Below are positions 9,920 through 19,455 of a stretch of 64,000 nt of DNA, piece after piece. The translations under genes were made by a program, and so were the position numbers. The stretch is from Lysobacter antibioticus (GTDB taxonomy: Bacteria > Pseudomonadota > Gammaproteobacteria > Xanthomonadales > Xanthomonadaceae), in NCBI RefSeq assembly GCF_001442535.1, contig NZ_CP013141.1, positions 2,175,206-2,239,205 on the forward strand, written 5' to 3'. The notes below the pieces were generated by a model. That model was not told the DNA's origin. It did not search any database and worked only from the letters and a program-made list of their open reading frames with translations. Positions within the stretch are counted from its first letter, which is position 1; each line of letters starts with the position of its first letter.

Positions 9920-10686
9920 TGCATCCAGATGAGGGTCGCCATGCGGCCGGTGCGGCGGTCGCGACGATGGGAGTAGAAGCGGTCGGGTTCGGAGATCGTG
10001 CACAACCCGCCGCCATGGATATGATCGGCCGCCAGGCCGGCCTGCGCCAGACGCATCCGCGCCAGGGCATACAGATCGACGCGCCAATGCTGCGGCCGGG
10101 TGGCGACGAAGGCCGAGGCCGCCTCGGCGTCGTGCGCAACAAAGGCATCGTGCACTTCCTCGCCGATTTCGTAGTGCCGCGGCCCTGCCGCCGGCCCAAG
10201 CCAGGCGCGCAGACGGCCGGGCGTGGTACGCATGGCCGCGACCGTCGCTTCGAGCACACCGGCGGCCAGGCCGCGCCAGCCCGCATGGGCGGCGCCGACC
10301 TCGCTACCGTCTTCGGCGGCGAACAACACCGGCAGGCAATCGGCGGTGAGGATCGCCAGCACGGTACCGGGGCTGGAGGTCACCGAGGCATCGCCGACCG
10401 GTTCGTCGCCGGCGTCGCTGCGGCCATCGAATCGCACCACCTCGACGCCATGCACCTGGTGCAGCCAACGCGGCGGCGACGGCAAGCCCGCACGTTCGAT
10501 CAACAGCTCGCGATTACGCGTCACCGCGTCCGGATCGTCGCGGTCGCTGCCGTAGCGCGTGCCGAGATTGAAGCGATCGAACGGCGCCTGCGAGACGCCG
10601 AGACCGCCGCGCAGGGTAGTGAAGCCGTGCACGGACGCGGCCATCGGCCACTGCGCATCGATCCACGGCGCGGCGTCCGAGGTCAT
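9916..10686 (-). CDS. pgeF: Peptidoglycan editing factor PgeF (YfiH/laccase-domain)
   Basis: PgeF proteins (COG1496, formerly multicopper polyphenol oxidase YfiH) remove wrongly incorporated amino acids such as L-Ser from UDP-MurNAc precursors. The 256-residue protein has normal length and shows the conserved metal-site residues: RWLHQVHG (His), TADCLPVLF (Cys) and [13 protein letters not shown] (His), followed by LGPAAGP and [12 protein letters not shown] near the end. Its ATG overlaps the rluD stop codon by 4 nt (ATGA), and it in turn overlaps the next gene the same way. The rluD-pgeF pair is conserved across proteobacteria. Confidence 0.92.
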   Translation of the reverse strand: MTSDAAPWIDAQWPMAASVHGFTTLRGGLGVSQAPFDRFNLGTRYGSDRDDPDAVTRNRELLIERAGLPSPPRWLHQVHGVEVVRFDGRSDAGDEPVGDASVTSSPGTVLAILTADCLPVLFAAEDGSEVGAAHAGWRGLAAGVLEATVAAMRTTPGRLRAWLGPAAGPRHYEIGEEVHDAFVAHDAEAASAFVATRPQHWRVDLYALARMRLAQAGLAADHIHGGGLCTISEPDRFYSHRRDRRTGRMATLIWMQ

Positions 10687-11657
10687 CGGCCGGCCTCGGC
10701 GGCGGCGCGGGTGTCGGCGCCCAGCTCGGCGACCAGATGGCGCAGGTCAGCCGGCACCGGCGCGGTGCAGCGGATCGGCTCGCCGCTGACCGGATGGACG
10801 AACTCCAGGGTCTCGGCGTGCAGGGCCTGGCGCTTGAAGCCGCGCAGGGCTTCGACCAGACCGTCGGTCGCGCCCTTGGGCAGCTTGAGCGGGCCGCCGT
10901 ACAGCGGGTCGCCCACGATCGGATGCTTCAGATGCGCCATGTGCACGCGGATCTGGTGGGTGCGCCCGGTTTCCAGGCGGCACTCCAGCAAGGTGTGGGC
11001 GCGGAAACGCTCGCGCAGGCGGTAATGGGTGACCGCATCGCGGCCGTCTTCGCGCACCGCCATGCGCAGGCGGTCGCGCGGGTGGCGGTCGATCGGCGCG
11101 TTGGCGGTGCCGCCGGAGACCAGCGCCCCGACCACGACCGCGAGGTACTGGCGGTGCACTTCGCGGGCCGACAGCTGTTCGACCAGCGAGGTATGCGCCG
11201 GCAGGGTGCGGGCCACGACCATGACCCCGGAGGTGTCCTTGTCGAGGCGGTGGACGATGCCCGCCCGCGGCAGGGTCGCCAGGCCGGGATCGCGGTGCAG
11301 CAGGGCGTTGACCAGGGTGCCGGCGTGGTTGCCGGCGCCCGGGTGGACGACCAGCCCGGCCGGCTTGTCGAGGACGATCACGTCGGCATCCTCGTACAGC
11401 ACGTCCAGGGCGATGTCCTCGGCCTCGGCGCGGGTCTGGATGTCGAGGACGACGGTCAGCTCGACCGACTCCCCGCCCTGGACCGGATCGCGCGGCCGCA
11501 CCTCGCGGCCGTTCAGGCGGGCGTCGCCGGACTTGATCCAGGTGGCCAGGCGCGAGCGCGAGTAATCGGGGAACAGTTCGGCCAGAACCGCATCGAAGCG
11601 GCGCCCGGCGGCGCTGTCGGGCACGGTGGCGGTGAGGGTCTGGCGGAGCTCGGTCAT
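10683..11657 (-). CDS. rluD: 23S rRNA pseudouridine synthase RluD
   Basis: RluD makes pseudouridines 1911, 1915 and 1917 in helix 69 of 23S rRNA. The 324-residue protein has an N-terminal S4 RNA-binding domain ([31 protein letters not shown]) and the RsuA/RluA catalytic domain with the active aspartate in [18 protein letters not shown]. The ending with [15 protein letters not shown] is typical. It is first in the minus-strand operon rluD-pgeF-hypothetical-DUF4166 and is divergent from bamD across 96 bp, the usual arrangement in gammaproteobacteria. Confidence 0.95.
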   Translation of the reverse strand: MTELRQTLTATVPDSAAGRRFDAVLAELFPDYSRSRLATWIKSGDARLNGREVRPRDPVQGGESVELTVVLDIQTRAEAEDIALDVLYEDADVIVLDKPAGLVVHPGAGNHAGTLVNALLHRDPGLATLPRAGIVHRLDKDTSGVMVVARTLPAHTSLVEQLSAREVHRQYLAVVVGALVSGGTANAPIDRHPRDRLRMAVREDGRDAVTHYRLRERFRAHTLLECRLETGRTHQIRVHMAHLKHPIVGDPLYGGPLKLPKGATDGLVEALRGFKRQALHAETLEFVHPVSGEPIRCTAPVPADLRHLVAELGADTRAAAEAGR

Positions 11658-11694
11658 CGGAGGGGTCTATACGGCGGCGGGGAGACGGGATCGG

Positions 11695-11725
11695 TTAAGG
11701 GGCACGACCCGCGGACTGCTATTAT
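11695..11725 (+). promoter_or_regulatory. Possible sigma-70 promoter of bamD
   Basis: TATTAT at 11720-11725 is a good -10 box about 28 nt before the bamD ATG. The best upstream hexamer, TTAAGG at 11695-11700, is weak and spaced 19 nt, so only the -10 is convincing. Confidence 0.35.
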
Positions 11726-11753
11726 CGGCGCTTCGTGCCTCCGGCGCCCGTCG

Positions 11754-12662
11754 ATGCCTGCCATGACTGTACGTTTTGCCTCTTCCCGCGGACTTGTTCG
11801 CCTGTTTTGCTTGCTGCTGATCGTGGTTTTCGCTGCCTCCGGCTGCAGCCGCGTCGGCAAGATGTTCAAAAAGGACAAGGACGCGGACGAAGGCCAGCCG
11901 GTCGAGGCCATCTATAAGAAGGCCCACGGCTCGATGGTCAACGGCAACTGGGCCTCGGGCGAGGCGAGCTTCAAGCGCCTGGTCGCGCAGTACCCCTACG
12001 GCCCCTACACCGAGCAGGCCCTGGTCGAGACGGCCTACGCCCAGTACAAGTCGGGCAAGCACGACGACGCGATCAGCAGCATCGACCGCTTCATCCGCAC
12101 CTACCCGACCCACCGCAACGTCGCTTACCTGTACTACCTGCGCGGGTTGGTGAACTCCAGCCGCGACACGGTGTTCCTGCAGCGCGTCTGGCGCCTGGAC
12201 GTGAGCCGCCGCGACCTGTCGACGCCGATGCAGGCCTATAACGACTTCCTGATCGTGGTCGAGCGCTACCCCAACAGCCGCTACGCCGAGGACGCACGCA
12301 AGCGCATGCTCGCCCTGCGCGACACCTTCGCCCGCCACGAACTCGACGTGTCCCTGTACTACCTGCGCCGCACCGCCTTCGTGGCCTCGGCCGACCGCGC
12401 CAAGTACCTGCTCGAGACCTATCCGCAGAGCCGCTACCAGAACGATGCGGTCGCGGTGCTGATGAAGGCCTACGAAGGCCTGGGCAACCAGACCCTCGCC
12501 GCCGACGCCAAGCGCGTGCTGCAGCAGAACGACGCGACCCACCCGGCGCTGTCGGAAGACTGGCCGGACTACCCGAGCAACCTGCGCAAGCTCAACCCGT
12601 TCGCGGGCGAGAAGTCGGCGGTCGACAACCGCGACCGCGACGAAGAAAAGCGCAAGCAGTAA
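11754..12662 (+). CDS. bamD: Outer membrane assembly lipoprotein BamD
   Basis: BamD is the essential lipoprotein partner of BamA in the machine that folds beta-barrel proteins into the outer membrane. The 302-residue product begins with a lipoprotein signal peptide ending in the lipobox AASGC, so lipidation is expected at that Cys (residue ~31). Five TPR-like repeats follow, including YKKAHGSMVNGNWASGEASF, YAQYKSGKHDDAISSIDRF and YNDFLIVVERYPNSRYAEDA. The C-terminal tail is charged. ATGs at 11754 and 11763 are both possible; the former is given. A strong terminator follows directly. Confidence 0.95.
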   Translation: MPAMTVRFASSRGLVRLFCLLLIVVFAASGCSRVGKMFKKDKDADEGQPVEAIYKKAHGSMVNGNWASGEASFKRLVAQYPYGPYTEQALVETAYAQYKSGKHDDAISSIDRFIRTYPTHRNVAYLYYLRGLVNSSRDTVFLQRVWRLDVSRRDLSTPMQAYNDFLIVVERYPNSRYAEDARKRMLALRDTFARHELDVSLYYLRRTAFVASADRAKYLLETYPQSRYQNDAVAVLMKAYEGLGNQTLAADAKRVLQQNDATHPALSEDWPDYPSNLRKLNPFAGEKSAVDNRDRDEEKRKQ

Positions 12663-12692
12663 GCGCCCGCTTCGCAGCAGCAGGAAAGAAAA

Positions 12693-12717
12693 CGCCGCCC
12701 TCGGGCGGCGTTTTTTG
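12693..12717 (+). terminator. Rho-independent terminator of bamD
   Basis: A 9-bp perfect stem ACGCCGCCC/GGGCGGCGT (12693-12701 with 12704-12712) with a 2-nt loop is followed by further T residues to 12717. Confidence 0.9.
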
Positions 12718-12734
12718 TGGCGGGTCGAGTGCTG

Positions 12735-13020
12735 CCCGGGCGCCGTCGCTCCCCCTGTAGGAGCGGCGCAAGCCGCGACCGCGCTACCGCGGTAACGACG
12801 CAAGCGCGGTTTCGCGCGGTGGAGGACCGGGCTTCGGGTTGGGGCGTGGTATCGATCGCTTCCCGGGCGCCGCCGCTCCCCCTGTAGGAGCGGCGTGAGC
12901 CGCGACCGCGCTACCGCGGTAACGACGCAAGCGCGGTTTCGCGCGGTGGAGGACCGGGCTTCGGGTTGGGGCGTGGTATCGATCGCTTCGGTTGGTCGCG
13001 GCTCGCGCCGCTCCTACCAG
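12735..13020. repeat. 127-bp tandem duplication carrying REP-like palindromes
   Basis: Bases 12735-12861 and 12862-12988 are a tandem direct repeat with a period of 127 nt and about three mismatches. Each unit carries CTGTAGGAGCGGCG followed by an AGCCGCGACC arm (12755-12780 and 12882-12907). A third copy in inverted orientation (12994-13020) closes the array just after the nadE stop. The element is the extragenic palindrome type also seen at 2677-2702. No gene lies in 12663-13032. Confidence 0.9.
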
Positions 13021-13032
13021 AACGCTACGCGA

Positions 13033-14670
13033 TCAACCGACGTAACCGTTCGTGATCGGATAGCGACGCTCGCGACCGAACGCCCGCCGCGAGACCTTCG
13101 GCCCCGGCGCGGCCTGGTGCCGCTTCCATTCGCTGATGCGCACCAGGCGCAGCACCTTGTCGACCGTCGCCGGGTCGAAGCCGACCGAGACGATCTCGTC
13201 GCGCGACTGCTCCTGGTCGACATGGCGCAACAGGATCGCGTCGAGCACGTCGTAGGGCGGCAACGAATCCTGGTCCTTCTGGTTCTCGCGCAGCTCGGCC
13301 GAGGGCGGGCGATCGATCACCGCCCACGGGATCACCGGCGCCCCGGCGATCGCGTTGCGCCAGCGCGCGAGCGCGAACACCTCGCTCTTGTATAGGTCCT
13401 TGATCGGCGCATAACCGCCGCACATGTCGCCGTAGATGGTGGCGTAGCCGACTGCGTACTCGCTCTTGTTGCCGGTGGTCAGCAGCAGGCCGCCGAACTT
13501 GTTGCTCATCGCCATCAACAGCGCGCCGCGGGTACGCGACTGCAGGTTTTCCTCGGTGACGTCGACCGCCTTGGCGGCGAAGACTTCGGCCAGGGTGTCC
13601 AGATAGCCCTGGAACGGCTTCTCGATCGGCAAGGCCAGCAGGCGCACGCCCTGGCTCGCGCATTGCTCGGCGGCCAGGTCGTTGGACAGATCGGCGGTGT
13701 AGCGCGAGGGCATGCGCACTGCGACGACGTTCTCCGGGCCGAGCGCATCGACCGCGATCGCCATCACCAGCGAGGAATCGATGCCGCCCGACAGCCCCAG
13801 CCAGACCTTGTCGAAGCCGTTCTTGCGACAGTAGTCGCGGGTGCCGCGCACCACCGCGCGCCAGGCCAACGAGTCGCGGCCTTCGTCCTGCTCGGTCGGC
13901 CAAGCCACGGGCACGAAGCTGCGGTCTTCGTCGCGATAGTCGGCGACCAGCCAATGATCCTCGAACGCGGTCGCGGCCGGATGGACGTGGCCGTCGCCGT
14001 CGGCAAGCACCGAGGCGCCGTCGAACACCAGGGCATCCTGGCCGCCGACCACATTGAGATAGACCAGCGCCACACCGGTTTCCTTCGCCCGCACTTCCAT
14101 CAGCGCGTCGCGCTGGGCGTGCTTGTCGCGCTCGAACGGAGAGGCATTCGGCACCAGCACCAGGCGGGCGCCGGCGGCCGCGGTCGCGGCGAGCGGCTCG
14201 GCGAACCACAGGTCTTCGCAGATCACCACGCCGACCGAAACCCCCTCGACCTCGAACACGCAGGCCTCGCCGTCGGGGTCGACGTCGAAGTAGCGGCGCT
14301 CGTCGAACACCGCGTAGTTGGGCAGTTCGCGCTTGCGGTAAGTGCTTTCCACCCGCCCTTCGCGCAACACGCTGGCGGCGTTGTAGACCACCGCGCCGGC
14401 GGCCTGCGGCCAGCCGACGACGGCGACGATGCCGCGCACGGTGCCGGCGATCCGTTGCAGCGCGGCTTCGCAATCGGCGAGAAAACTCGGCCGCAACAGC
14501 AGGTCTTCCGGCGGATAGCCGCTGACCGCGAGCTCGGGAAACAGCACCACGTCGGCGCCGTGCCGGTCGCGGGCCTCGACGATCATCGCCGCGATGCGTT
14601 CGGCGTTCTTTTCAACCGCACCGACCGGGAAGTCGAACTGGGCCAGGGCGATGCGCAGGGTCTTGGACAT
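13033..14670 (-). CDS. nadE: Glutamine-dependent NAD+ synthetase
   Basis: NadE makes NAD+ from nicotinate adenine dinucleotide, ATP and ammonia drawn from glutamine. The 545-residue two-domain form is seen: an N-terminal nitrilase-like glutaminase domain with the catalytic Glu (LFPELAVSGYPPEDLL), Lys (YRKRELPNY) and Cys (VGVVICEDLWF), and a C-terminal synthetase domain with the PP-loop LSGGIDSSLV and TTGNKSEYAVGYATIYGDMCGGYAPIKDL. The end (SEWKRHQAAPGPKVS...RRYPITNGY) is the normal family ending. It begins 23 nt after the toxin gene on the same strand, so it may be partly expressed from that operon. Confidence 0.95.
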   Translation of the reverse strand: MSKTLRIALAQFDFPVGAVEKNAERIAAMIVEARDRHGADVVLFPELAVSGYPPEDLLLRPSFLADCEAALQRIAGTVRGIVAVVGWPQAAGAVVYNAASVLREGRVESTYRKRELPNYAVFDERRYFDVDPDGEACVFEVEGVSVGVVICEDLWFAEPLAATAAAGARLVLVPNASPFERDKHAQRDALMEVRAKETGVALVYLNVVGGQDALVFDGASVLADGDGHVHPAATAFEDHWLVADYRDEDRSFVPVAWPTEQDEGRDSLAWRAVVRGTRDYCRKNGFDKVWLGLSGGIDSSLVMAIAVDALGPENVVAVRMPSRYTADLSNDLAAEQCASQGVRLLALPIEKPFQGYLDTLAEVFAAKAVDVTEENLQSRTRGALLMAMSNKFGGLLLTTGNKSEYAVGYATIYGDMCGGYAPIKDLYKSEVFALARWRNAIAGAPVIPWAVIDRPPSAELRENQKDQDSLPPYDVLDAILLRHVDQEQSRDEIVSVGFDPATVDKVLRLVRISEWKRHQAAPGPKVSRRAFGRERRYPITNGYVG

Positions 14671-14693
14671 TCGGCGATTCTCGTAACGACCAG

Positions 14694-14990
14694 TCAGTCG
14701 TGGGTGTAGCCAGCCTCGCGCTGGACGCGAATGGCGATGATGAAAACGGTGTCGAACTCGCCGAGATAGCGATACAGAGCGACGTATCCCTGGGCGTCGC
14801 GGCCGATGACCAATTCGCGCAGATCCTGCTCGAGCACGCGCCCGATCAGAGGATTGTCGGCCAATACGTCGATGGCATGCAGGATGCCCTCGATGCGCGG
14901 TTCGCGCTGGTCGACCTCATGCCGGTCCAGATGATCGAGAATCCGAGCGAAGTCCTCCGCCGAGCCGGGCGAGAGGACGATTCGGGTCAC
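14694..14990 (-). CDS. ParE-family toxin of a type II toxin-antitoxin pair
   Basis: The 98-residue protein resembles the RelE/ParE superfamily: LSPGSAEDFARILDHLDRHE forms the N-terminal helical hairpin, NPLIGRVLEQDLRELVIGRDAQGYVALYRY gives the core sheet and R-rich strand, and FDTVFIIAIRVQREAGY is the usual ending. ParE toxins poison DNA gyrase; others of the fold cut mRNA, and the sequence does not decide between them. It starts with GTG, which overlaps the antitoxin stop as GTGA, so the pair is translationally coupled. Confidence 0.85.
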   Translation of the reverse strand: MTRIVLSPGSAEDFARILDHLDRHEVDQREPRIEGILHAIDVLADNPLIGRVLEQDLRELVIGRDAQGYVALYRYLGEFDTVFIIAIRVQREAGYTHD

Positions 14991-15277
14991 GATTCGCGCC
15001 CGAAGGTCTTCTTGGCCGGCGGCTCCGGACTTTCGCCGCGTGCGCGGCGCGCGAGATACTCACGCATGTCGCCCCAGGCGATCACCTGCCCGTCCGCAAC
15101 AAAGCTCTGCCAACGGCGCTCGGCCTCGCCGATGAAGTCGCGCCGACGCTCGGCTTCGTCGACCTTCTCCTCAAGCGCCCCGAGGATGAAGCCGTGCGGC
15201 GTGGTACCGCTGCGCTCGGCGGCGCGGGCGATGCGCGCCTTGAGTTCTTCGGTCAAGCGGATGGTGGTGGTGGACAT
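14987..15277 (-). CDS. Ribbon-helix-helix antitoxin
   Basis: The 96-residue protein opens with STTTIRLTEELKARIARAAERSGTTPHGFILGALEEKVDEAE, a CopG/MetJ-type ribbon-helix-helix DNA-binding domain. The remaining ~50 residues are charged and would wrap the toxin. The ATG at 15277 is chosen because the RHH strand must begin immediately after it; a longer frame upstream includes terminator and operator-like DNA. It precedes and overlaps the toxin gene, the standard order, and probably represses its own operon through the palindrome at 15313-15332. Confidence 0.85.
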   Translation of the reverse strand: MSTTTIRLTEELKARIARAAERSGTTPHGFILGALEEKVDEAERRRDFIGEAERRWQSFVADGQVIAWGDMREYLARRARGESPEPPAKKTFGRES

Positions 15278-15312
15278 GGGCGTCCTTGGCAAACGAAAGG
15301 TAGCCAGGCGAA

Positions 15313-15332
15313 TGTAGCACATCGGTGCTACA
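15313..15332 (-). promoter_or_regulatory. Candidate operator of the toxin-antitoxin operon
   Basis: TGTAGCACATCGGTGCTACA is a perfect 8-bp palindrome with a 4-nt centre, located 36-55 nt upstream of the antitoxin ATG. RHH antitoxins bind short palindromes at their own promoters, so this is the best operator candidate. It lies between that start codon and the sucD terminator. Confidence 0.5.
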
Positions 15333-15335
15333 GAC

Positions 15336-15363
15336 AAAAAAGCCGCCCTAAGGCGGCTTTTTT
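15336..15363 (-). terminator. Bidirectional-looking terminator after sucD
   Basis: The stem AGCCGCC/GGCGGCT (15341-15347 with 15352-15358) is flanked by six A and six T residues, giving a U-tract in either direction. It lies about 50 nt beyond the sucD stop and insulates the TA operon. Confidence 0.85.
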
Positions 15364-15410
15364 GCGTTCCGACCGCCGAGACGGACTCGTCGGCCGGCCT
15401 GTCCGGCCGC

Positions 15411-16286
15411 TTACTTGGCCAGACGCTTGGCGATCGCCGCGCCGAGGTCGCCGGGCGACTTCACCGTGGTGACGCCGGCCTTTTCCATCGCCGCGAACTT
15501 GCCTTCGGCCGTGCCCGAACCGCCCGAGGCGATCGCACCGGCGTGGCCCATGCGCTTGCCCTTCGGCGCCGAAGCGCCGGCGATGAAGCCGACCACCGGC
15601 TTGGTCACGTACTGGCTGATGAACTCGGCCGCTTCTTCCTCGGCCGAACCGCCGATCTCGCCGACCATGATGATGCCTTCGGTCTGCGGGTCGTCCTGGA
15701 ACCACTTCAGCGCATCGATGAAGTTGGTGCCGTTGATCGGGTCGCCGCCGATGCCGATGCAGGTCGACTGGCCCAGGCCCACGTCGGTGGTCTGCTTGAC
15801 CGCTTCATAGGTCAGCGTGCCCGAACGCGAGACGATGCCGATCTTGCCCGGCATGTGGATGTGGCCCGGCATGATGCCGATCTTGCACTCGCCCGGCGTG
15901 ATCACGCCCGGGCAGTTCGGGCCGACCAGGACCACGTCGTCGTAACCGTTGAGGGTGTTCTTGACGCGCAGCATGTCCAGCACCGGAATGCCTTCGGTGA
16001 TGCACACGATGACCTTGATGCCGGCAGCGGCGGCTTCCAGGATCGCGTCGGCCGCGAACGGCGGCGGCACGTAGATCACCGACGCGTCGGCGCCGGTCTC
16101 GTCGACCGCGTCGCGCACGGTGTTGAAGACCGGCAGGCCCAGATGCTGGGTGCCGCCCTTGCCCGGGGTCACGCCGCCGACGACCTTGGTGCCGTACTCG
16201 AGCATCTGTTCGGCGTGGAAGGTGCCCTGCGAGCCGGTGAAGCCCTGCACGATCACCTTGGTGTTCTTGTTGATCAAAACGCTCAT
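15411..16286 (-). CDS. sucD: Succinyl-CoA synthetase alpha subunit
   Basis: SucD with SucC forms the TCA-cycle enzyme that converts succinyl-CoA, ADP and phosphate to succinate, CoA and ATP. The 291-residue protein has the N-terminal CoA-binding fold ([18 protein letters not shown]) and the phosphohistidine loop [20 protein letters not shown] near residue 245, plus [16 protein letters not shown]. Length is normal. It follows sucC after 12 nt, forming a two-gene operon ended by the terminator at 15336-15363. Confidence 0.97.
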   Translation of the reverse strand: MSVLINKNTKVIVQGFTGSQGTFHAEQMLEYGTKVVGGVTPGKGGTQHLGLPVFNTVRDAVDETGADASVIYVPPPFAADAILEAAAAGIKVIVCITEGIPVLDMLRVKNTLNGYDDVVLVGPNCPGVITPGECKIGIMPGHIHMPGKIGIVSRSGTLTYEAVKQTTDVGLGQSTCIGIGGDPINGTNFIDALKWFQDDPQTEGIIMVGEIGGSAEEEAAEFISQYVTKPVVGFIAGASAPKGKRMGHAGAIASGGSGTAEGKFAAMEKAGVTTVKSPGDLGAAIAKRLAK

Positions 16287-16298
16287 GTCAGTCCTGCC

Positions 16299-17465
<1,167 letters not shown>

Positions 17466-17730
17466 GCGTCACCGAGGGGAGTGAAAGACGTCCCGCAGGT
17501 GCATGCGGCCGGAAGCCGGAGCACGCGCGAGGGGGCCGCATTGTCGCCGATCGGGGCGGGCCGAAGCAAAACCCCGCCATTCCGGCCACCCGGCCGCCCC
17601 GGGCCGAGCCGGCCCCCTTCCCGCCCGGCCCCTTCCCGCCCCTCCCGGCCGCGCCCTGCGATCGGCGCAGGCCGAGACAAGCCAGTCGCCCTATACTGAT
17701 CAATACTCCGCCCGCGCAGGGAAACCCCGC

Positions 17731-19356
17731 TTGCCGTCAGGTCTCGCCCCCGTCAGTCCGGCCGATGCCGACCTCGCGCTGCGCCGCGAACTCTATTTCT
17801 TCACCCTGTACCGCCTGCTGGAAGCCGCCCTGCTGGTGTTCTTCCTGTTCGGCCCGGTGGCGGACCTGATCGGAGCGCCCCGCCACGACCTGTTCGCGCG
17901 CTCGCTGGCCCTGGCCTATCTGTTCATCGCGGGCCTGCTGTTTCTGTTCAGCCGGCGCGGCGAGCTGCGCAGCCAGGTCTTCGCCGGCATCGCCAGCGAC
18001 CTGTTCTTCGGCATCCTGGCCATCCATGCCTTGCCGCGCGCCGGCACCGGCATCGCCCTGATGCTGATGTTCAACGTCGGCGCCGCGGCCCTGCTGCTGC
18101 GCGCCCGCTACGGCATCGGCGCGGCGGTCCTGGCCTGCATCGGCCTGATCGGCGAATGGATCTGGAACGAAATCGGTGGCGAAAGCCTCGGCCGGACCGT
18201 CGCCGAACCGATCATGTTCGCCCTGGGCTACCTCTCGATCGCCTTGCTGACCAACGCCCTCGGCCGGCAGATGCGCGAAACCCAGGACCTGGCCGAGCGC
18301 CGCGGCGCCGAGGCCGCCAACTACGCCGAGATCAACGAACTCATCATCCGCCGCATGCGCACCGGCGTGTTGCTGGTCGACGGCGAAGGCCGCCTGCGCC
18401 TGGCCAACGAGGCGGCCATGCTGCTGCTCGGCGATTCCGGCGAGTACGATGGCCAACGCCACGGCCATCGCGTGTTGGCGATCGCCTCGCCGGAACTGGC
18501 GCGCCGCCTGAGCCGCTGGCGCACCGAAGGCCGGCCCGACGAAAGCCCGCTGCAACTCGCCCCCGACCTGCCCGAGGTGGTGCCGCGCTTCACCCGCCTG
18601 CTCGCCGGCAGCGACCAGACCCTGATCTTCCTCGACGACACCTCGCTGGTGTCGCGCCATGCCGAGTCGATCACCCTGGCCGCGCTCGGCCGCTTCTCGG
18701 CCAGCCTCGCCCACGAGATCCGCAATCCGCTCGCCGCGATCAACTACGCCGTGCAGTTGCTGGAGGAATCGCACGACATCGCGATTTCCGACCGCCGCCT
18801 GCTCGAGATCGTGCGCCAGCAGGGCTCGCGCATGAACGGCATCGTCGAGAACGTCCTCGGCATGGCACGACGCGAACCGGCCAAGCCCGAGCACGTCGAA
18901 CTGATGGGCTTCGTACGCCAGTTCGTCGACGAATACCGCACCAGCCATCCGATCGAACAAGACACCCTGCGCGCGACCGGACCGCGCAGCCAGGTCGAAG
19001 CCCTGGTCGACCCCAGACAGTTGCACCAGGCCCTGACCGTGTTGGTGCACAACGCCCTGACCTACGGCCGCATTCCCGGCCAGCCGGCGCGGGTCACCGT
19101 GCACGTGTACTTCGATGAAGTCGGCCTGCCCGCGATCGACGTGCTCGACCGCGGCCCCGGCATTCCCGAGTCGGTCGCCGAGCGCCTGTTCCGCCCGTTC
19201 TTCACCACCTCCAGCCACGGCACCGGCCTGGGGCTGTACATCGCACGCGAGCTTTGCCGGGCCAATCAGGCCTCGCTCGACTTCGTGCCGGTGCCCGGCG
19301 GCGGCGGCTGCTTCCGCATCCGGCTCGCCGGAGCGAGCGCGCTGTCCCTGGTCTGA
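17731..19356 (+). CDS. pilS: PilS sensor histidine kinase
   Basis: PilS is the inner-membrane sensor that controls PilR and pilin transcription. The 541-residue protein has six predicted N-terminal membrane helices (residues 25-190), a PAS-like region (LIIRRMRTGVLLVDGEGRLRLANEAA), the H-box with phosphorylated histidine in SASLAHEIRNPLAAI (H328), and HATPase_c motifs (ALTVLVHNAL, LDRGPGIPES, GTGLGLYIARELC). No ATG fits: the likely start is a TTG at 17731 that begins just before the conserved LRRELYFFTLYRLLEAAL segment, with CAGGGA upstream. The reading frame is open far upstream, but that part is low-complexity GC-rich DNA. It is followed by pilR after about 100 nt. Confidence 0.93.
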   Translation: MPSGLAPVSPADADLALRRELYFFTLYRLLEAALLVFFLFGPVADLIGAPRHDLFARSLALAYLFIAGLLFLFSRRGELRSQVFAGIASDLFFGILAIHALPRAGTGIALMLMFNVGAAALLLRARYGIGAAVLACIGLIGEWIWNEIGGESLGRTVAEPIMFALGYLSIALLTNALGRQMRETQDLAERRGAEAANYAEINELIIRRMRTGVLLVDGEGRLRLANEAAMLLLGDSGEYDGQRHGHRVLAIASPELARRLSRWRTEGRPDESPLQLAPDLPEVVPRFTRLLAGSDQTLIFLDDTSLVSRHAESITLAALGRFSASLAHEIRNPLAAINYAVQLLEESHDIAISDRRLLEIVRQQGSRMNGIVENVLGMARREPAKPEHVELMGFVRQFVDEYRTSHPIEQDTLRATGPRSQVEALVDPRQLHQALTVLVHNALTYGRIPGQPARVTVHVYFDEVGLPAIDVLDRGPGIPESVAERLFRPFFTTSSHGTGLGLYIARELCRANQASLDFVPVPGGGGCFRIRLAGASALSLV

Positions 19357-19455
19357 GCCATACTTGCGCGAGCGGATTCCCGACCTGGGATTCCCGATCC
19401 TGTGCGTCTTGGCCGCGACGGCCTCGTTAAGCTATCGTGGGCGGTGGAGGGCGCA

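Noticed and set aside
17692-17697. TATACT as a -10 box for pilS
   Set aside because: No acceptable -35 hexamer at a suitable distance, so not listed as a promoter.
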